Origin: CTSoil-075 sp042610375
GTDB taxonomy: Bacteria > Bacillota > Negativicutes > DSM-13327
Length of the DNA: 64,000 nucleotides
Assembly (NCBI RefSeq): GCF_042610375.1
Contig: NZ_JBGJZL010000010.1
Span: 1-64,000, forward strand
Direction: 5' to 3'
Shown here: positions 54,574 through 62,854 of the stretch, one piece after another
How the letters are laid out: every line of letters begins with the position of its first letter
Numbering within the stretch: position 1 is the first letter of the stretch
Position numbers and translations under genes: made by a program
The notes under the pieces: model-generated
What the model was told of the DNA's origin: nothing
Database searches by the model: none
The model's input: the letters and a program-made list of their open reading frames with translations, nothing else

Positions 54574-56094
54574 CTATATTGTAAGTTCTTTTTCATATTC
54601 CAGTGATGCTTCAGGATAATCTAGGCGCATGTGGGCGCCACGGCTTTCTTTTCTGTTAAGAGCTGCACATACCATCAAATCCACAGATTTCGCAATTTGC
54701 ATAGTCCGAGTATCTTTTGCTATCTCCTCTGAAGCCAGTATCTTATCTAAGGTTTCCTTAGCCTTAGATAGTGTTTGGCCGCTGCGATATATCCCAAGAG
54801 CTTTTGCGGCAATTTCTTTAATTTCAGGAGCAACTCTATCATAAATTTCATCGCACGAATTATAATCTGCCGAATACTCTTTTACATCGGCTCCAGATAT
54901 GCCTTTACGCACGATTGCTTCCGCACAAAGCAATCCGGACATCGTTGCTTGGCTTGCTGCATTTCCGGCACATCGACACGCTCCATGTACTCCTCCACAA
55001 GCCTCGCCAACTGCATAGAACCCTTGAATATTAGACTGGTAATCTGTATCCACCTGAATACCTCCTGAGAAACTATGAGCCATCGGTCCGACTTCAACTA
55101 GTTCACTGCATGGATCAACCCCATTCTCCATCAAGCGATTGTAAAACCATGGATATCCTTTTATAACTTCGTGGTTAATATGACGAAGATCTACCCATGC
55201 CCCACCATGTATTGTTCCATTTCCCGCATCGACTTCTTTCCAAATCTGTTTATTAATCAATGTTTTAGGAGATCCACCTTCCCCTTGTGGACGTACCTTT
55301 AGCATGAAACGCTCGTTCTTAGTATTAAGTAAATAAGCACCTTCTCCAAGCATAGCAGTTGGGCAAGGCTCACCTACAGCTCCTTGAGGACTGATTACTA
55401 CCATAGGTTCATACTCCAGGAATTCAATATCTACTAAATTTGCTCCTGCATCTTTCGCCATTGCAAGTATATTTCCTTTAACATCATGAGGATAAGTGGA
55501 TGTTCCCAAGAGATTTCCTACACCTCCCCACCCTGCAATCACAACAGGTGCATAGATATTCTGAACCTGCTTTTCTGGACTAATTACTGTAATTCCAGAT
55601 ACTTTCTTTTTGTCTGTTAATACCTTCACACACTCATATCCCATATTTACGGTAACGCCAATTTTTTCTAGTTTTTCTTTGAGTTTTTTTACAATGTCAA
55701 CGCCTATAAGCCCGGTCGTAGAACATAGGGAGCGAGGATATGTGTGTCCTGATAAGTGACGTAACTTAGTCGTTCCATCTGGATTTTGAGCAAAATCTAT
55801 CCCCCATCGTCTTAAGAGATTATAACCCTCCATTGTATGGGATGTCATATCTTTTACCAAGTTACGATTGTTTATTTCATACCCGGCATGAAGCATGTCT
55901 GCATAATATTGTTCTACTGTATCGCCATATGGATTGTCTGGCAGTACAAAGTTAATTGCTGCAACATAAGGTGTTCCACCATATCCTGTTGCATAAATAC
56001 CAATATTTTTAATTCCAAATTCCGTTAAACGGGCTGCTGTCGCAAGAGAGGCAAGTCCTGCTCCAACAATAATTACCTCATGTTTTTTGTTCAT
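54574..56094 (-). CDS. FAD-dependent oxidoreductase, fumarate reductase/succinate dehydrogenase flavoprotein type
   Basis: This 506-residue protein has an N-terminal FAD motif (IIVGAGLASLATAARLTEFG). Its capping-domain fold ends in GFYAVGEACGGVHGACRCAGNA, and the C-terminal signature ESRGAHMRLDYPEAS is shared with succinate dehydrogenase, fumarate reductase and L-aspartate oxidase. No covalent-flavin His motif or quinone/iron-sulphur partner genes are seen, so it may be a soluble fumarate-reductase-like dehydrogenase for a sugar acid or other C4 acid. It lies between the intact and broken symporter copies. AAAGGAAG precedes the ATG. Confidence 0.82.
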   Translation of the reverse strand: MNKKHEVIIVGAGLASLATAARLTEFGIKNIGIYATGYGGTPYVAAINFVLPDNPYGDTVEQYYADMLHAGYEINNRNLVKDMTSHTMEGYNLLRRWGIDFAQNPDGTTKLRHLSGHTYPRSLCSTTGLIGVDIVKKLKEKLEKIGVTVNMGYECVKVLTDKKKVSGITVISPEKQVQNIYAPVVIAGWGGVGNLLGTSTYPHDVKGNILAMAKDAGANLVDIEFLEYEPMVVISPQGAVGEPCPTAMLGEGAYLLNTKNERFMLKVRPQGEGGSPKTLINKQIWKEVDAGNGTIHGGAWVDLRHINHEVIKGYPWFYNRLMENGVDPCSELVEVGPMAHSFSGGIQVDTDYQSNIQGFYAVGEACGGVHGACRCAGNAASQATMSGLLCAEAIVRKGISGADVKEYSADYNSCDEIYDRVAPEIKEIAAKALGIYRSGQTLSKAKETLDKILASEEIAKDTRTMQIAKSVDLMVCAALNRKESRGAHMRLDYPEASLEYEKELTI

Positions 56095-56127
56095 AATTAT
56101 AATCTTCCTTTCGCTTGGTTAGTTATA

Positions 56128-56310
56128 GAGGCGTTCTCAGCGTCCATCAAATCGGTTCAATCTGTGGTTACTCTTACTATTCTCCGCGAACTTCATCCAA
56201 ATCTAAAGATTCAAAGAACTTTATGGGATTCTGCTCAAGATATTTATGCTATTTATGACTTACATCACAAATGGGATATTGAATCTTTTATTGATCTAAA
56301 TAAAGTTAGA
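56128..56310 (+). pseudogene. transposase fragment
   Basis: The plus-strand reading LTILRELHPNLKIQRTLWDS, then AQDIYAIYDLHHKWDIESFI and DLNK, has the style of a DDE transposase catalytic region (a secondary-structure pattern with DSAxD followed by WxIxxFIDLN). There is no start, no flanking inverted repeat that I can define, and the reading runs into unrelated sequence, so it is a remnant of an insertion element. It lies in the leader of the flavoprotein gene. Confidence 0.6.
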
Positions 56311-56511
56311 TTACATTGCATAGTCCAATGCCGCCTTCAATGCGGAAATACGTTCCGGATTTTCAGCAATTCCAAGACTCTTGATTAACGCGTCATACAG
56401 CAATTCCATATTTTTCAGCGTTTTGACAAAACCAATTTCCGTTAACCGCAAAGGCATCTTAGCATAGCGCATTAATGCTTCCACAGCCTGAACCTCATAT
56501 AAAGAATCACC
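56311..56511 (-). pseudogene. C-terminal fragment of an unidentified protein
   Basis: A minus-strand frame without a start codon reads GDSLYEVQAVEALMRYAKMP, then LRLTEIGFVKTLKNMELLYD and a helical end (ISALKAALDYAM) at a stop. It is bounded upstream by an in-frame stop (near 56533) and abuts the transposase remnant. The LRLTEIGF stretch resembles the C-terminal helical part of iron-dependent or glycerol-type dehydrogenases, but I cannot assign it. A short hairpin (TCACCTAATAGGTGA, about 56533-56547) follows. The remaining part up to 56655 shows no gene. Confidence 0.5.
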
Positions 56512-56655
56512 ATTTTGTATGTTTTTTAATCTTCACCTATTAGGTGAAAGGCTGTAGCTCGTGTGATGGTTGATTTTGTTGGCATTACGCCAGTTTTTAT
56601 GGTTTACGTGAATAATTCAGGTTTATACTATCTTTTTCAGAGAATAGTCGTCAAA

Positions 56656-58053
56656 TTATTCTCGATCTTTTGTATGAGTTGTATTATTCCAATGGAACAT
56701 TTTTTCAATCAGCATTACGATGGCTGGAGAAATTAATGCGATATACATGTTGTCAATGCCATACGGATCACCCATAATATACCATCCGCTAGTAGCTATC
56801 GCTGCACCTAATAGTCCTAAGTTGGCACCGCGAGTACTATTGAAGAAGGGCAGGTAGAACGCAATCATGGCCACTACTGAAATAGATAAGCGAATTGCAC
56901 GAGTAAAGAAGGATAGTTTTAAGATTTCTGGTACGAAGAAAACGAAGATTAAAGGTATGAACCCAATAATGACCGAGAAGATACGTGTCATTCTAAATTC
57001 TTTTTCTGGAGTAGGCTTATAGAAAGGAACATAGAAATCTTTAACTGCCAGTGAAGCAATCGCTAAGGCAACTGTACTGACGGCAACAAATACGGAAGCC
57101 ACAAGAGAAGTAGCTACGATCCCTGCTAAATATGGACTCATACTTTGCATAAAGATTGGCAAAGCGTAAAGAGCATTCATGTCTGGATAAAGGAATTTAG
57201 CAGCTACACCGATAAGCGCTAGGAGGAAACCTAAAGGTAAGCAAAATAGGGCTGCATACATTGTTGATTTTTTGGCATCTTCAGCACTTTTATTAGAGGA
57301 AATAGCCTGTACCACAAATTGGGTAGAAAATATAGCACCAACTGTACCAATAACCCAAGCAAAGATGGTAGTTACACCGATTTTACCGTCCCAAGTAAAG
57401 TAAAAGGCTGGCATTTTTTCTATCATTGGAGTAATACCACCAGTCATCGATAAGGCTACACCTGTGATAATCAAAATTCCCATATATTTAAAGAAACTGT
57501 GTAAAACGGTAACATAGGCAACACCTTTAAGACCACCATACACAAAATAGAAGGTACTGACCACTGCGATAATACACATGGAGATTGGCAAGCTCATTTT
57601 GATTACGGTAGACAAGGCTGCCGCACCACTAATGTAGTTACCAACGTTTACTAAGAGCAGGGCATACATCATGATAATAGAAACAGCATATTTTGTGGAT
57701 TTACCATACTTTTGAGCAATAGCTCCAGAAATCGTAAACTCACCTGATCCGTATAATCGTTTCACCATGAACAGACTATATAACCAATAACCTATGGATG
57801 CACCAAGCACAGACCAAGCCGCTGCCATACCGTATTTAAAAGCTGATTCAGCTGTTCCCACTGTAGATTTGGCACCAATAAATTCAGACATTAGCAAAAT
57901 CCCAACAACAACCGCTGGCATAGAACGGGAAGCCCTCATAAACTGTTCAGAGTCCTTACTACGGAGTTTAAATGTCAACCAAGTGGTAAAAAGAATATAC
58001 GCGATGATAATCCCTAGGATAATTAAGGTATCTGCAGAACTAAATTCTTTCAT
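56656..58053 (-). CDS. sodium:solute symporter family transporter
   Basis: This 465-residue protein has about 13 hydrophobic segments with the SSS family features: SMPAVVVGILLMSEFIGAKSTVGTAE, FTISGAIAQKYGKSTKY and GGLKGVAYVTVLHSFFKYMGI (read in short blocks). Members move sugars, sialic acid, amino acids or vitamins with sodium. The gene sits after the alcohol-dehydrogenase gene on the same strand, so it probably imports the substrate of this pathway. The identity of the substrate is not shown by the sequence. Confidence 0.88.
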   Translation of the reverse strand: MKEFSSADTLIILGIIIAYILFTTWLTFKLRSKDSEQFMRASRSMPAVVVGILLMSEFIGAKSTVGTAESAFKYGMAAAWSVLGASIGYWLYSLFMVKRLYGSGEFTISGAIAQKYGKSTKYAVSIIMMYALLLVNVGNYISGAAALSTVIKMSLPISMCIIAVVSTFYFVYGGLKGVAYVTVLHSFFKYMGILIITGVALSMTGGITPMIEKMPAFYFTWDGKIGVTTIFAWVIGTVGAIFSTQFVVQAISSNKSAEDAKKSTMYAALFCLPLGFLLALIGVAAKFLYPDMNALYALPIFMQSMSPYLAGIVATSLVASVFVAVSTVALAIASLAVKDFYVPFYKPTPEKEFRMTRIFSVIIGFIPLIFVFFVPEILKLSFFTRAIRLSISVVAMIAFYLPFFNSTRGANLGLLGAAIATSGWYIMGDPYGIDNMYIALISPAIVMLIEKMFHWNNTTHTKDRE

Positions 58054-58097
58054 GATAACACTCCTTATTATTTATAATGACTAACAAATAAAACAAG

Positions 58098-58127
58098 ATG
58101 ATTCCAAATGATTCCAAATGATTCCAA
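58098..58127. repeat. three tandem 10-bp repeats (ATGATTCCAA)
   Basis: ATGATTCCAA is repeated three times without gap in the space between the dehydrogenase stop and the symporter start. This may be a replication-slippage tract or a regulatory array; nothing else marks it. Confidence 0.7.
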
Positions 58128-58151
58128 GACTCTGATAATTCAACTTATTGT

Positions 58152-58185
58152 AGATGTTTCTGGCTTCTTCATTCCAGAAACATCT
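58152..58185 (-). terminator. hairpin after the Fe-dehydrogenase gene
   Basis: AGATGTTTCTGG and CCAGAAACATCT form a perfect 12-bp stem with a 10-base loop. No T-run follows, so it may act as an mRNA stabiliser or a weak terminator inside the operon. Confidence 0.55.
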
Positions 58186-58201
58186 ATCCTAGTATTAAAT
58201 T

Positions 58202-59362
58202 TTATAATAAGTTTCGATAAATTGCTCTCATATCTTCTTTTGTTACAACTTTAGGATTATTATCGAGTAAACGAGTGACTTTGGAAGCGGCTTCAATCAA
58301 ATCATCAAGAACTGCTTCATTAATACCTTTTGCTGCTAAGTCACATGTTACATCAAGATCTTCAATCATAGAATATAAATTATCAATCATTTTTTCAGCA
58401 GCTTCTCTCGTTGTACAACCTGAAAGTTCAAGTTCCATAGCAACTGCAATCTCTTTGAATTTTTCTTCGCAGACATCCAAATTAAATTTCATCACGCCTG
58501 GTAGCAAAATGGCATTGGATAAGCCATGAGGAATATGATATTTACCACCTAGTGGATAGGATAAAGCATGTACAGCAGTGGTACTGGAAGTTGCAATGGA
58601 GATACCGCCAAACATGGCTCCTAGCAGCATGTCTTCCCGCGCTGCTAAATTATGACCATCATTGTAGGCAGTGCGAATACTGCGAGAAATCAAGGTAATT
58701 GCTTTCAGGGCAAAAGTATCACTGAGAGGATTGGCTTTTTTAGAGATATAACATTCAATGGCATGACATAGAGCATCCATCCCTGTATTTGCCGTAATAT
58801 GTTTAGGCAAATTAATAGTCATCATTGGATCCAATATGACACAATCTGGTACCATTTTTCCGTTAACAATTCCAACTTTAAGTTCTTCTTCTGGTACTAA
58901 CACAATGGCATTGGGTGTTGCTTCAGAACCAGTACCTGCTGTAGTCGGAACCATGAGAGTCGGTACACCGCGACGTTTGATTTGTGCTTTACCTTTTACT
59001 AGATCACGCAGCGCTACATCATTGGTCAATAATAAGGCAACCAGTTTAGCCGCATCCATAGAGCTACCGCCGCCAATCCCAATGATCATTTGGCATTCAA
59101 ACTCTCGGGCAGCTTCAAAAATAGTATTCACTTGGTCAACGGTAGGTTCAGGTGGAGTATCATTAATGATATGAACATTAATATCTGCTGCTTCTAATAA
59201 AGCTTTTGGTTTTTCTACCAACCCAGAATTCCAAACACCTTGGTCAGTAATGATGACTACATTTTTAGCGTCATAATCAGTTACAATCTCTGTTATTTGT
59301 TCAATGCAGCCAGCACCAGCTACAATTTTCCCGATATTTAACAAGGAATAAACGTTACTCAT
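58202..59362 (-). CDS. iron-containing alcohol dehydrogenase
   Basis: This protein of about 386 residues is of the group III (Fe-dependent) family. It contains GGGSSMDAAKLVALLLTND (cofactor loop), PTTAGTGSEATPNAIVL, GMDALCHAIECYISKKANPL and HALSYPLGGKYHIPHGLSNA, which carry the metal-binding His/Asp set. It probably interconverts an aldehyde or keto-sugar with the alcohol, NAD(P)-linked. The second ATG (MSNVYSLLN) has GGAG eight bases upstream; the ATG six codons earlier has only AGGAAAA. Confidence 0.9.
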   Translation of the reverse strand: MSNVYSLLNIGKIVAGAGCIEQITEIVTDYDAKNVVIITDQGVWNSGLVEKPKALLEAADINVHIINDTPPEPTVDQVNTIFEAAREFECQMIIGIGGGSSMDAAKLVALLLTNDVALRDLVKGKAQIKRRGVPTLMVPTTAGTGSEATPNAIVLVPEEELKVGIVNGKMVPDCVILDPMMTINLPKHITANTGMDALCHAIECYISKKANPLSDTFALKAITLISRSIRTAYNDGHNLAAREDMLLGAMFGGISIATSSTTAVHALSYPLGGKYHIPHGLSNAILLPGVMKFNLDVCEEKFKEIAVAMELELSGCTTREAAEKMIDNLYSMIEDLDVTCDLAAKGINEAVLDDLIEAASKVTRLLDNNPKVVTKEDMRAIYRNLL

Positions 59363-59408
59363 AGTCGATTCTCCAATCATTTTTTCCTATCATAATTTTT
59401 TTTGATTC

Positions 59409-60284
59409 TTATTTGTATAATTTAAAAACTTCAAGTAAGGCAGCATCAATTTCAGGTTTGTTACAATTGGAAGGTGCGCGACCTGGCCCCATTGGATACC
59501 CCAATAAATTAGCTGCACGTTTAACAACAGAATTTGGATTGCCCATTTGCATTACATTACGGAATGGTCTGATTTTCTTTTGGGCTTCATTTGCTTCTTC
59601 AAGTTTACCTTGTGACCAGAGTTCATAGATACTAACCATGAGTTCTGGGAATACATTGGAACAACCAGAAATAGCACCTGTACCGCCTGCCATCAATGTC
59701 CACAAGATCAAAGAATCACTGCCAGCGAGTACGCTTAAACGCGGATCTGTATTTTCGATATATTTTAACGTATTATCAAAATTACCACTGCTATCTTTAA
59801 TACCAATGATATTTTCATATTTTGCTAATTTTTTTACGGTCGTATAGTCAATGTTATTGCCTGTTCTGGCTGGAATGTTATAAAGAAGGATTGGTAATTT
59901 AACTGCTTTTGCTACACTGCTGAAATGATCATATAAATTATCTTGTGAAATACCAGAGAAATATGGTGATATAACGGATAATACATCAGCTCCGAGTTCC
60001 TCGGCAATTTTTGACAATTCAATTGTTTCTTGGGTTGTAACGCAACCAGTACCTACATATACAGGTACTCTGCCTTTTACTTCGTCAATCGTTACTTTAA
60101 TGATTTCAATTTTTTCCTCTTTTGAAAATGCATAAAATTCACCATTGGTTCCTAAAGGAAAAATACCGCTAACTCCTGCATTGATTAAACGATTAATTTG
60201 ATTGCGCATTTCCAGTTCATTGAATTTTTCATCCTCAGTTAATGGGGTAAGAATTGGAGCAATAATACCTTGTGGTTTAAACAT
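59409..60284 (-). CDS. DapA/NanA-family aldolase or dehydratase
   Basis: This TIM-barrel protein of about 291 residues has the family hallmarks GIIAPILTPLTEDEKF, GIFPLGTNGEFYAFSKEE (the GTxGE phosphate/carboxylate loop), the catalytic Tyr in LYNIPARTGN and the Schiff-base Lys in GIKDSSGNFDN. Members include dihydrodipicolinate synthase, N-acetylneuraminate lyase and KDG-type aldolases. Here it lies in a sugar-acid operon, so a 2-keto-3-deoxy sugar acid aldolase is more likely than lysine synthesis. The ATG reading MFKPQG is chosen; two other ATG/ATT codons lie immediately before it. Confidence 0.88.
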   Translation of the reverse strand: MFKPQGIIAPILTPLTEDEKFNELEMRNQINRLINAGVSGIFPLGTNGEFYAFSKEEKIEIIKVTIDEVKGRVPVYVGTGCVTTQETIELSKIAEELGADVLSVISPYFSGISQDNLYDHFSSVAKAVKLPILLYNIPARTGNNIDYTTVKKLAKYENIIGIKDSSGNFDNTLKYIENTDPRLSVLAGSDSLILWTLMAGGTGAISGCSNVFPELMVSIYELWSQGKLEEANEAQKKIRPFRNVMQMGNPNSVVKRAANLLGYPMGPGRAPSNCNKPEIDAALLEVFKLYK

Positions 60285-60328
60285 AATCATCATCCTTTCC
60301 GCTGAACGTTTCTAAATTTTGATTTATT

Positions 60329-61330
60329 TTAAAGCTTGGCAAACTTAACTTTTGCCATTTGAGCACCAAGTTTAATGGCTTCCTTCATACTTTGGCCTTC
60401 GGCAATTCCATGACCCGCAATATCAAATGCTGTACCATGATCCACAGAAGTCCGAATAAAAGGCAAACCAACAGTCACATTCACACCATTATGAAAGTCT
60501 AGCAATTTAAGAGGAATATGTCCTTGATCATGATACATGACCACAACGACATCAAAGTCATTTTTAATGGCTGCGCGATAAAAGACTGTATCTGGTGCAA
60601 TAGGACCTTGGACGCAAAAACCTAATCGACTGCATTCTTCCACTGCTGGAACAATTTCTAGTAGATCTTCCTTACCAAACATGCCATTTTCTCCACAATG
60701 TGGATTCAGTCCAGCAACAGCAATCCGTGGTTTTTCTAGACCAATGAGTTTCATGGTATCGTCTGCCAAGGCAACAACACGCTCAATGCGATCTTTTTTT
60801 ACCATGTCACATGCATCACGTAATGCAACATGTGTTGAAACATGAATGACACTTAAGTTTTTGCTATAAAGGAGCATGGAATAATTTTTTTCTTGAGCAA
60901 AATGAGCTAATATTTCTGTATGTCCTGGATAATGGTATCCTGCTAAATTCACAGCCTCTTTGTTGATCGGAGCTGTAATAATAGCCTGAATTTCATTTTT
61001 GAGGGCATATTCTGCGGCTTTCTCAATGTATTCAAAGGCTGCCTTCCCAGCTTGTGGATTCACTTGACCAAAGGTCAGATCAGCTGGAAGATTATCAAGA
61101 TCAATGATATCAATGATACCAAATTCTCCACTTGCTTCTCGTGGATGAGATACAACGCGGCAGCGACACCCAGAATTGATGATAGCATTCGCTCTTTCCA
61201 TCATTTTTTTATCACCAATAACTAAAGGTCTACAAATATCATACATTCCTTGATCAGATAAGGCTTTGATGATAATCTCTGGACCAACGCCTGCTCCATC
61301 TCCCATCGTAATTCCAAGGATTGGTTTCAT
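60329..61330 (-). CDS. pdxA2: 4-hydroxythreonine-4-phosphate dehydrogenase-like protein (PdxA2 type)
   Basis: This protein of about 333 residues begins with the PdxA signature GITMGDGAGVGPEIIIKAL and contains the metal-binding His sites YHYPGHTEILAHFA and MYHDQGHIPLKLL, plus RTSVDHGTAFDIAGHGIA. The pairing with a four-carbon acid sugar kinase (next gene upstream) is the known D-threonate/D-erythronate-type module, in which PdxA2 oxidises the 4-phosphate and the product loses CO2 to give dihydroxyacetone phosphate. It is therefore probably catabolic and not for vitamin B6. AAAGGAG lies before the ATG. Confidence 0.87.
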   Translation of the reverse strand: MKPILGITMGDGAGVGPEIIIKALSDQGMYDICRPLVIGDKKMMERANAIINSGCRCRVVSHPREASGEFGIIDIIDLDNLPADLTFGQVNPQAGKAAFEYIEKAAEYALKNEIQAIITAPINKEAVNLAGYHYPGHTEILAHFAQEKNYSMLLYSKNLSVIHVSTHVALRDACDMVKKDRIERVVALADDTMKLIGLEKPRIAVAGLNPHCGENGMFGKEDLLEIVPAVEECSRLGFCVQGPIAPDTVFYRAAIKNDFDVVVVMYHDQGHIPLKLLDFHNGVNVTVGLPFIRTSVDHGTAFDIAGHGIAEGQSMKEAIKLGAQMAKVKFAKL

Positions 61331-61343
61331 CGTAAATCTCCTT

Positions 61344-62624
61344 TCAATTTTCAAAAAATTTCATGGCTTCAATGATCGCATACTCATTACCAAAAGCACC
61401 GGCTTTTGTGATGACATTTAAACCATGCAATGGACCACCGATTAGTTTGCCTACAGGAATACCTGATACGACTTCTTGTAAAATTTCAATTCCAGTTGCC
61501 TGTAATGTTCGGCAGGAACTGACTGCCGTTTCACCACCGGTCAAAAATAAACCTGCCAATCCTTCTTTACCTAATTGGGCTACGACTTGCCCTAGTACCA
61601 TGGCAATTCGAATTCCCACTTCTGTAGAATCTATATGAATACTTTTTCCAGCTGCTATGACTTCCTCTACAACCTCTTTATCGTTAGAACAATAAATAAC
61701 TAAGTCCTTTTCTTGTAAGAATTTCCTTGCAGCCAATATAATTCGTTCTATTTCTTGGTCTGGCATCAAAACAGCAGCCACAGAATCAAGTAGAATATAA
61801 GGAACGGATTTTTTTTCAATATAAGTCTTAATTTGTTTTTGTGTGACTGCGCTCACACTACCAGCAACGACAAGACGTAAATGATGATTGGATAGAAGGG
61901 GCGATTTTTTTTCTTCGTTCTTACCCCACTCCAAAACTGTTGATAATTGCTGTGCAAGTCCAGCTGAGCCTACCCATAACACTCGTTCAAATTGAGCGGC
62001 GGCTTGGGCAATATCACGCAAATTTTCTTCAGTGACTGCATCAAAAACCAGCCAATCCTCACCAAGCTTTACATGTTTGATGATTTCTTCATAAATGACT
62101 GAAGAGCCACCCATTACTTTTTCTAAGGGGATTATACCAACTTTGCCATCTTCTCTTGACAATAAGTGAGGTATCCATGACTCTGTCACAGGCGTCTTAG
62201 GGTCATGAGCAATCTCTGTCATGGAGATCGGCATACCTTCCAATAGTTGATGTCCACCGATTGTCACTCTGCACGTATTGGGAAAGGCTGGTGCAATGAC
62301 TGTAATCATAGGCTTAAATGCTGTACAAGCAGCGGAAATCTCTGCCTTAATATTTCCTCGTAATGTTGAATCAATTTTTTTATACAGATGAGGTATGTCA
62401 AGTTGCTCTACGATTTTGCAAGCCTTAGTCACTCGCTTTGCGGCAACGAAAGAAGCCTCTGCACGACTATCTGTATCTAGAACGAGAATATCTGCATGAT
62501 TGACTAATGCTTCTGCCCTTTCAGATCCAAGTAGTACGATTGTCTGCAATCCAAACTTGCTAAATTGGACACCTGTATCGTTTGCCCCTGTTAAATCATC
62601 TGCAATCACTAACAACTTAGGCAA
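61344..62624 (-). CDS. four-carbon acid sugar kinase (DUF1537 family)
   Basis: This protein of about 426 residues starts PKLLVIADDLTGANDTGVQF, the DUF1537 signature with the acid-sugar site. It also contains KKIDSTLRGNIKAEISAAC, VAPAFPNTCR and the C-terminal nucleotide site FLTGGETAVSSCRTLQ. The family phosphorylates D-threonate, L-threonate, D-erythronate or 3-oxo-tetronates at O-4. I place the start at TTG (62624), six bases after GAGGTG; the ATG 19 codons earlier would run through the ribosome-binding site. It is the first gene of the operon, 13 bases from pdxA2. Confidence 0.87.
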   Translation of the reverse strand: MPKLLVIADDLTGANDTGVQFSKFGLQTIVLLGSERAEALVNHADILVLDTDSRAEASFVAAKRVTKACKIVEQLDIPHLYKKIDSTLRGNIKAEISAACTAFKPMITVIAPAFPNTCRVTIGGHQLLEGMPISMTEIAHDPKTPVTESWIPHLLSREDGKVGIIPLEKVMGGSSVIYEEIIKHVKLGEDWLVFDAVTEENLRDIAQAAAQFERVLWVGSAGLAQQLSTVLEWGKNEEKKSPLLSNHHLRLVVAGSVSAVTQKQIKTYIEKKSVPYILLDSVAAVLMPDQEIERIILAARKFLQEKDLVIYCSNDKEVVEEVIAAGKSIHIDSTEVGIRIAMVLGQVVAQLGKEGLAGLFLTGGETAVSSCRTLQATGIEILQEVVSGIPVGKLIGGPLHGLNVITKAGAFGNEYAIIEAMKFFEN

Positions 62625-62659
62625 TGGAATCACCTCATATCTGTTAAATAAGAATTTTC

Positions 62660-62687
62660 TGTTACATGTTGTATACAACATGTAACA
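62660..62687. promoter_or_regulatory. perfect 28-bp palindrome, probable GntR operator
   Basis: TGTTACATGTTGTA is followed directly by its exact reverse complement, so the whole 28 bases are a perfect palindrome with the centre TTGTATACAA. TTGTATACAA fits the TNGTNNNACNA operator style of the FadR/FCD group of GntR regulators. It covers the predicted transcription start (near 62686) of the kinase operon. A half-site TGTAACA (62815-62821) lies before the divergent regulator gene. Confidence 0.82.
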
Positions 62688-62692
62688 TCTTC

Positions 62693-62721
62693 ATGATACT
62701 CCATCAAGGAAAAACTGTCAA
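62693..62721 (-). promoter_or_regulatory. promoter of the acid-sugar kinase operon
   Basis: Minus-strand TTGACA (62721-62716), 17 bases, TATCAT (62698-62693). The palindrome lies immediately downstream, which predicts repression by the divergently encoded GntR protein. Confidence 0.75.
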
Positions 62722-62777
62722 TACTGACAAGCATGAATAATATAAATTATCTGTTATATCATTTTTTCAAAAAAAAT

Positions 62778-62807
62778 TTGACAAAGATTACTTAATTAAA
62801 CTATATT
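62778..62807 (+). promoter_or_regulatory. promoter of the gntR-family gene
   Basis: Plus-strand TTGACA (62778-62783), 18 bases, TATATT (62802-62807). A TGTAACA half-site at 62815-62821 lies just downstream and could mediate autoregulation. Confidence 0.55.
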
Positions 62808-62854
62808 TTATAGATGTAACAGTTATTATCATTCGGAAAATGAGGGATTTAAAT

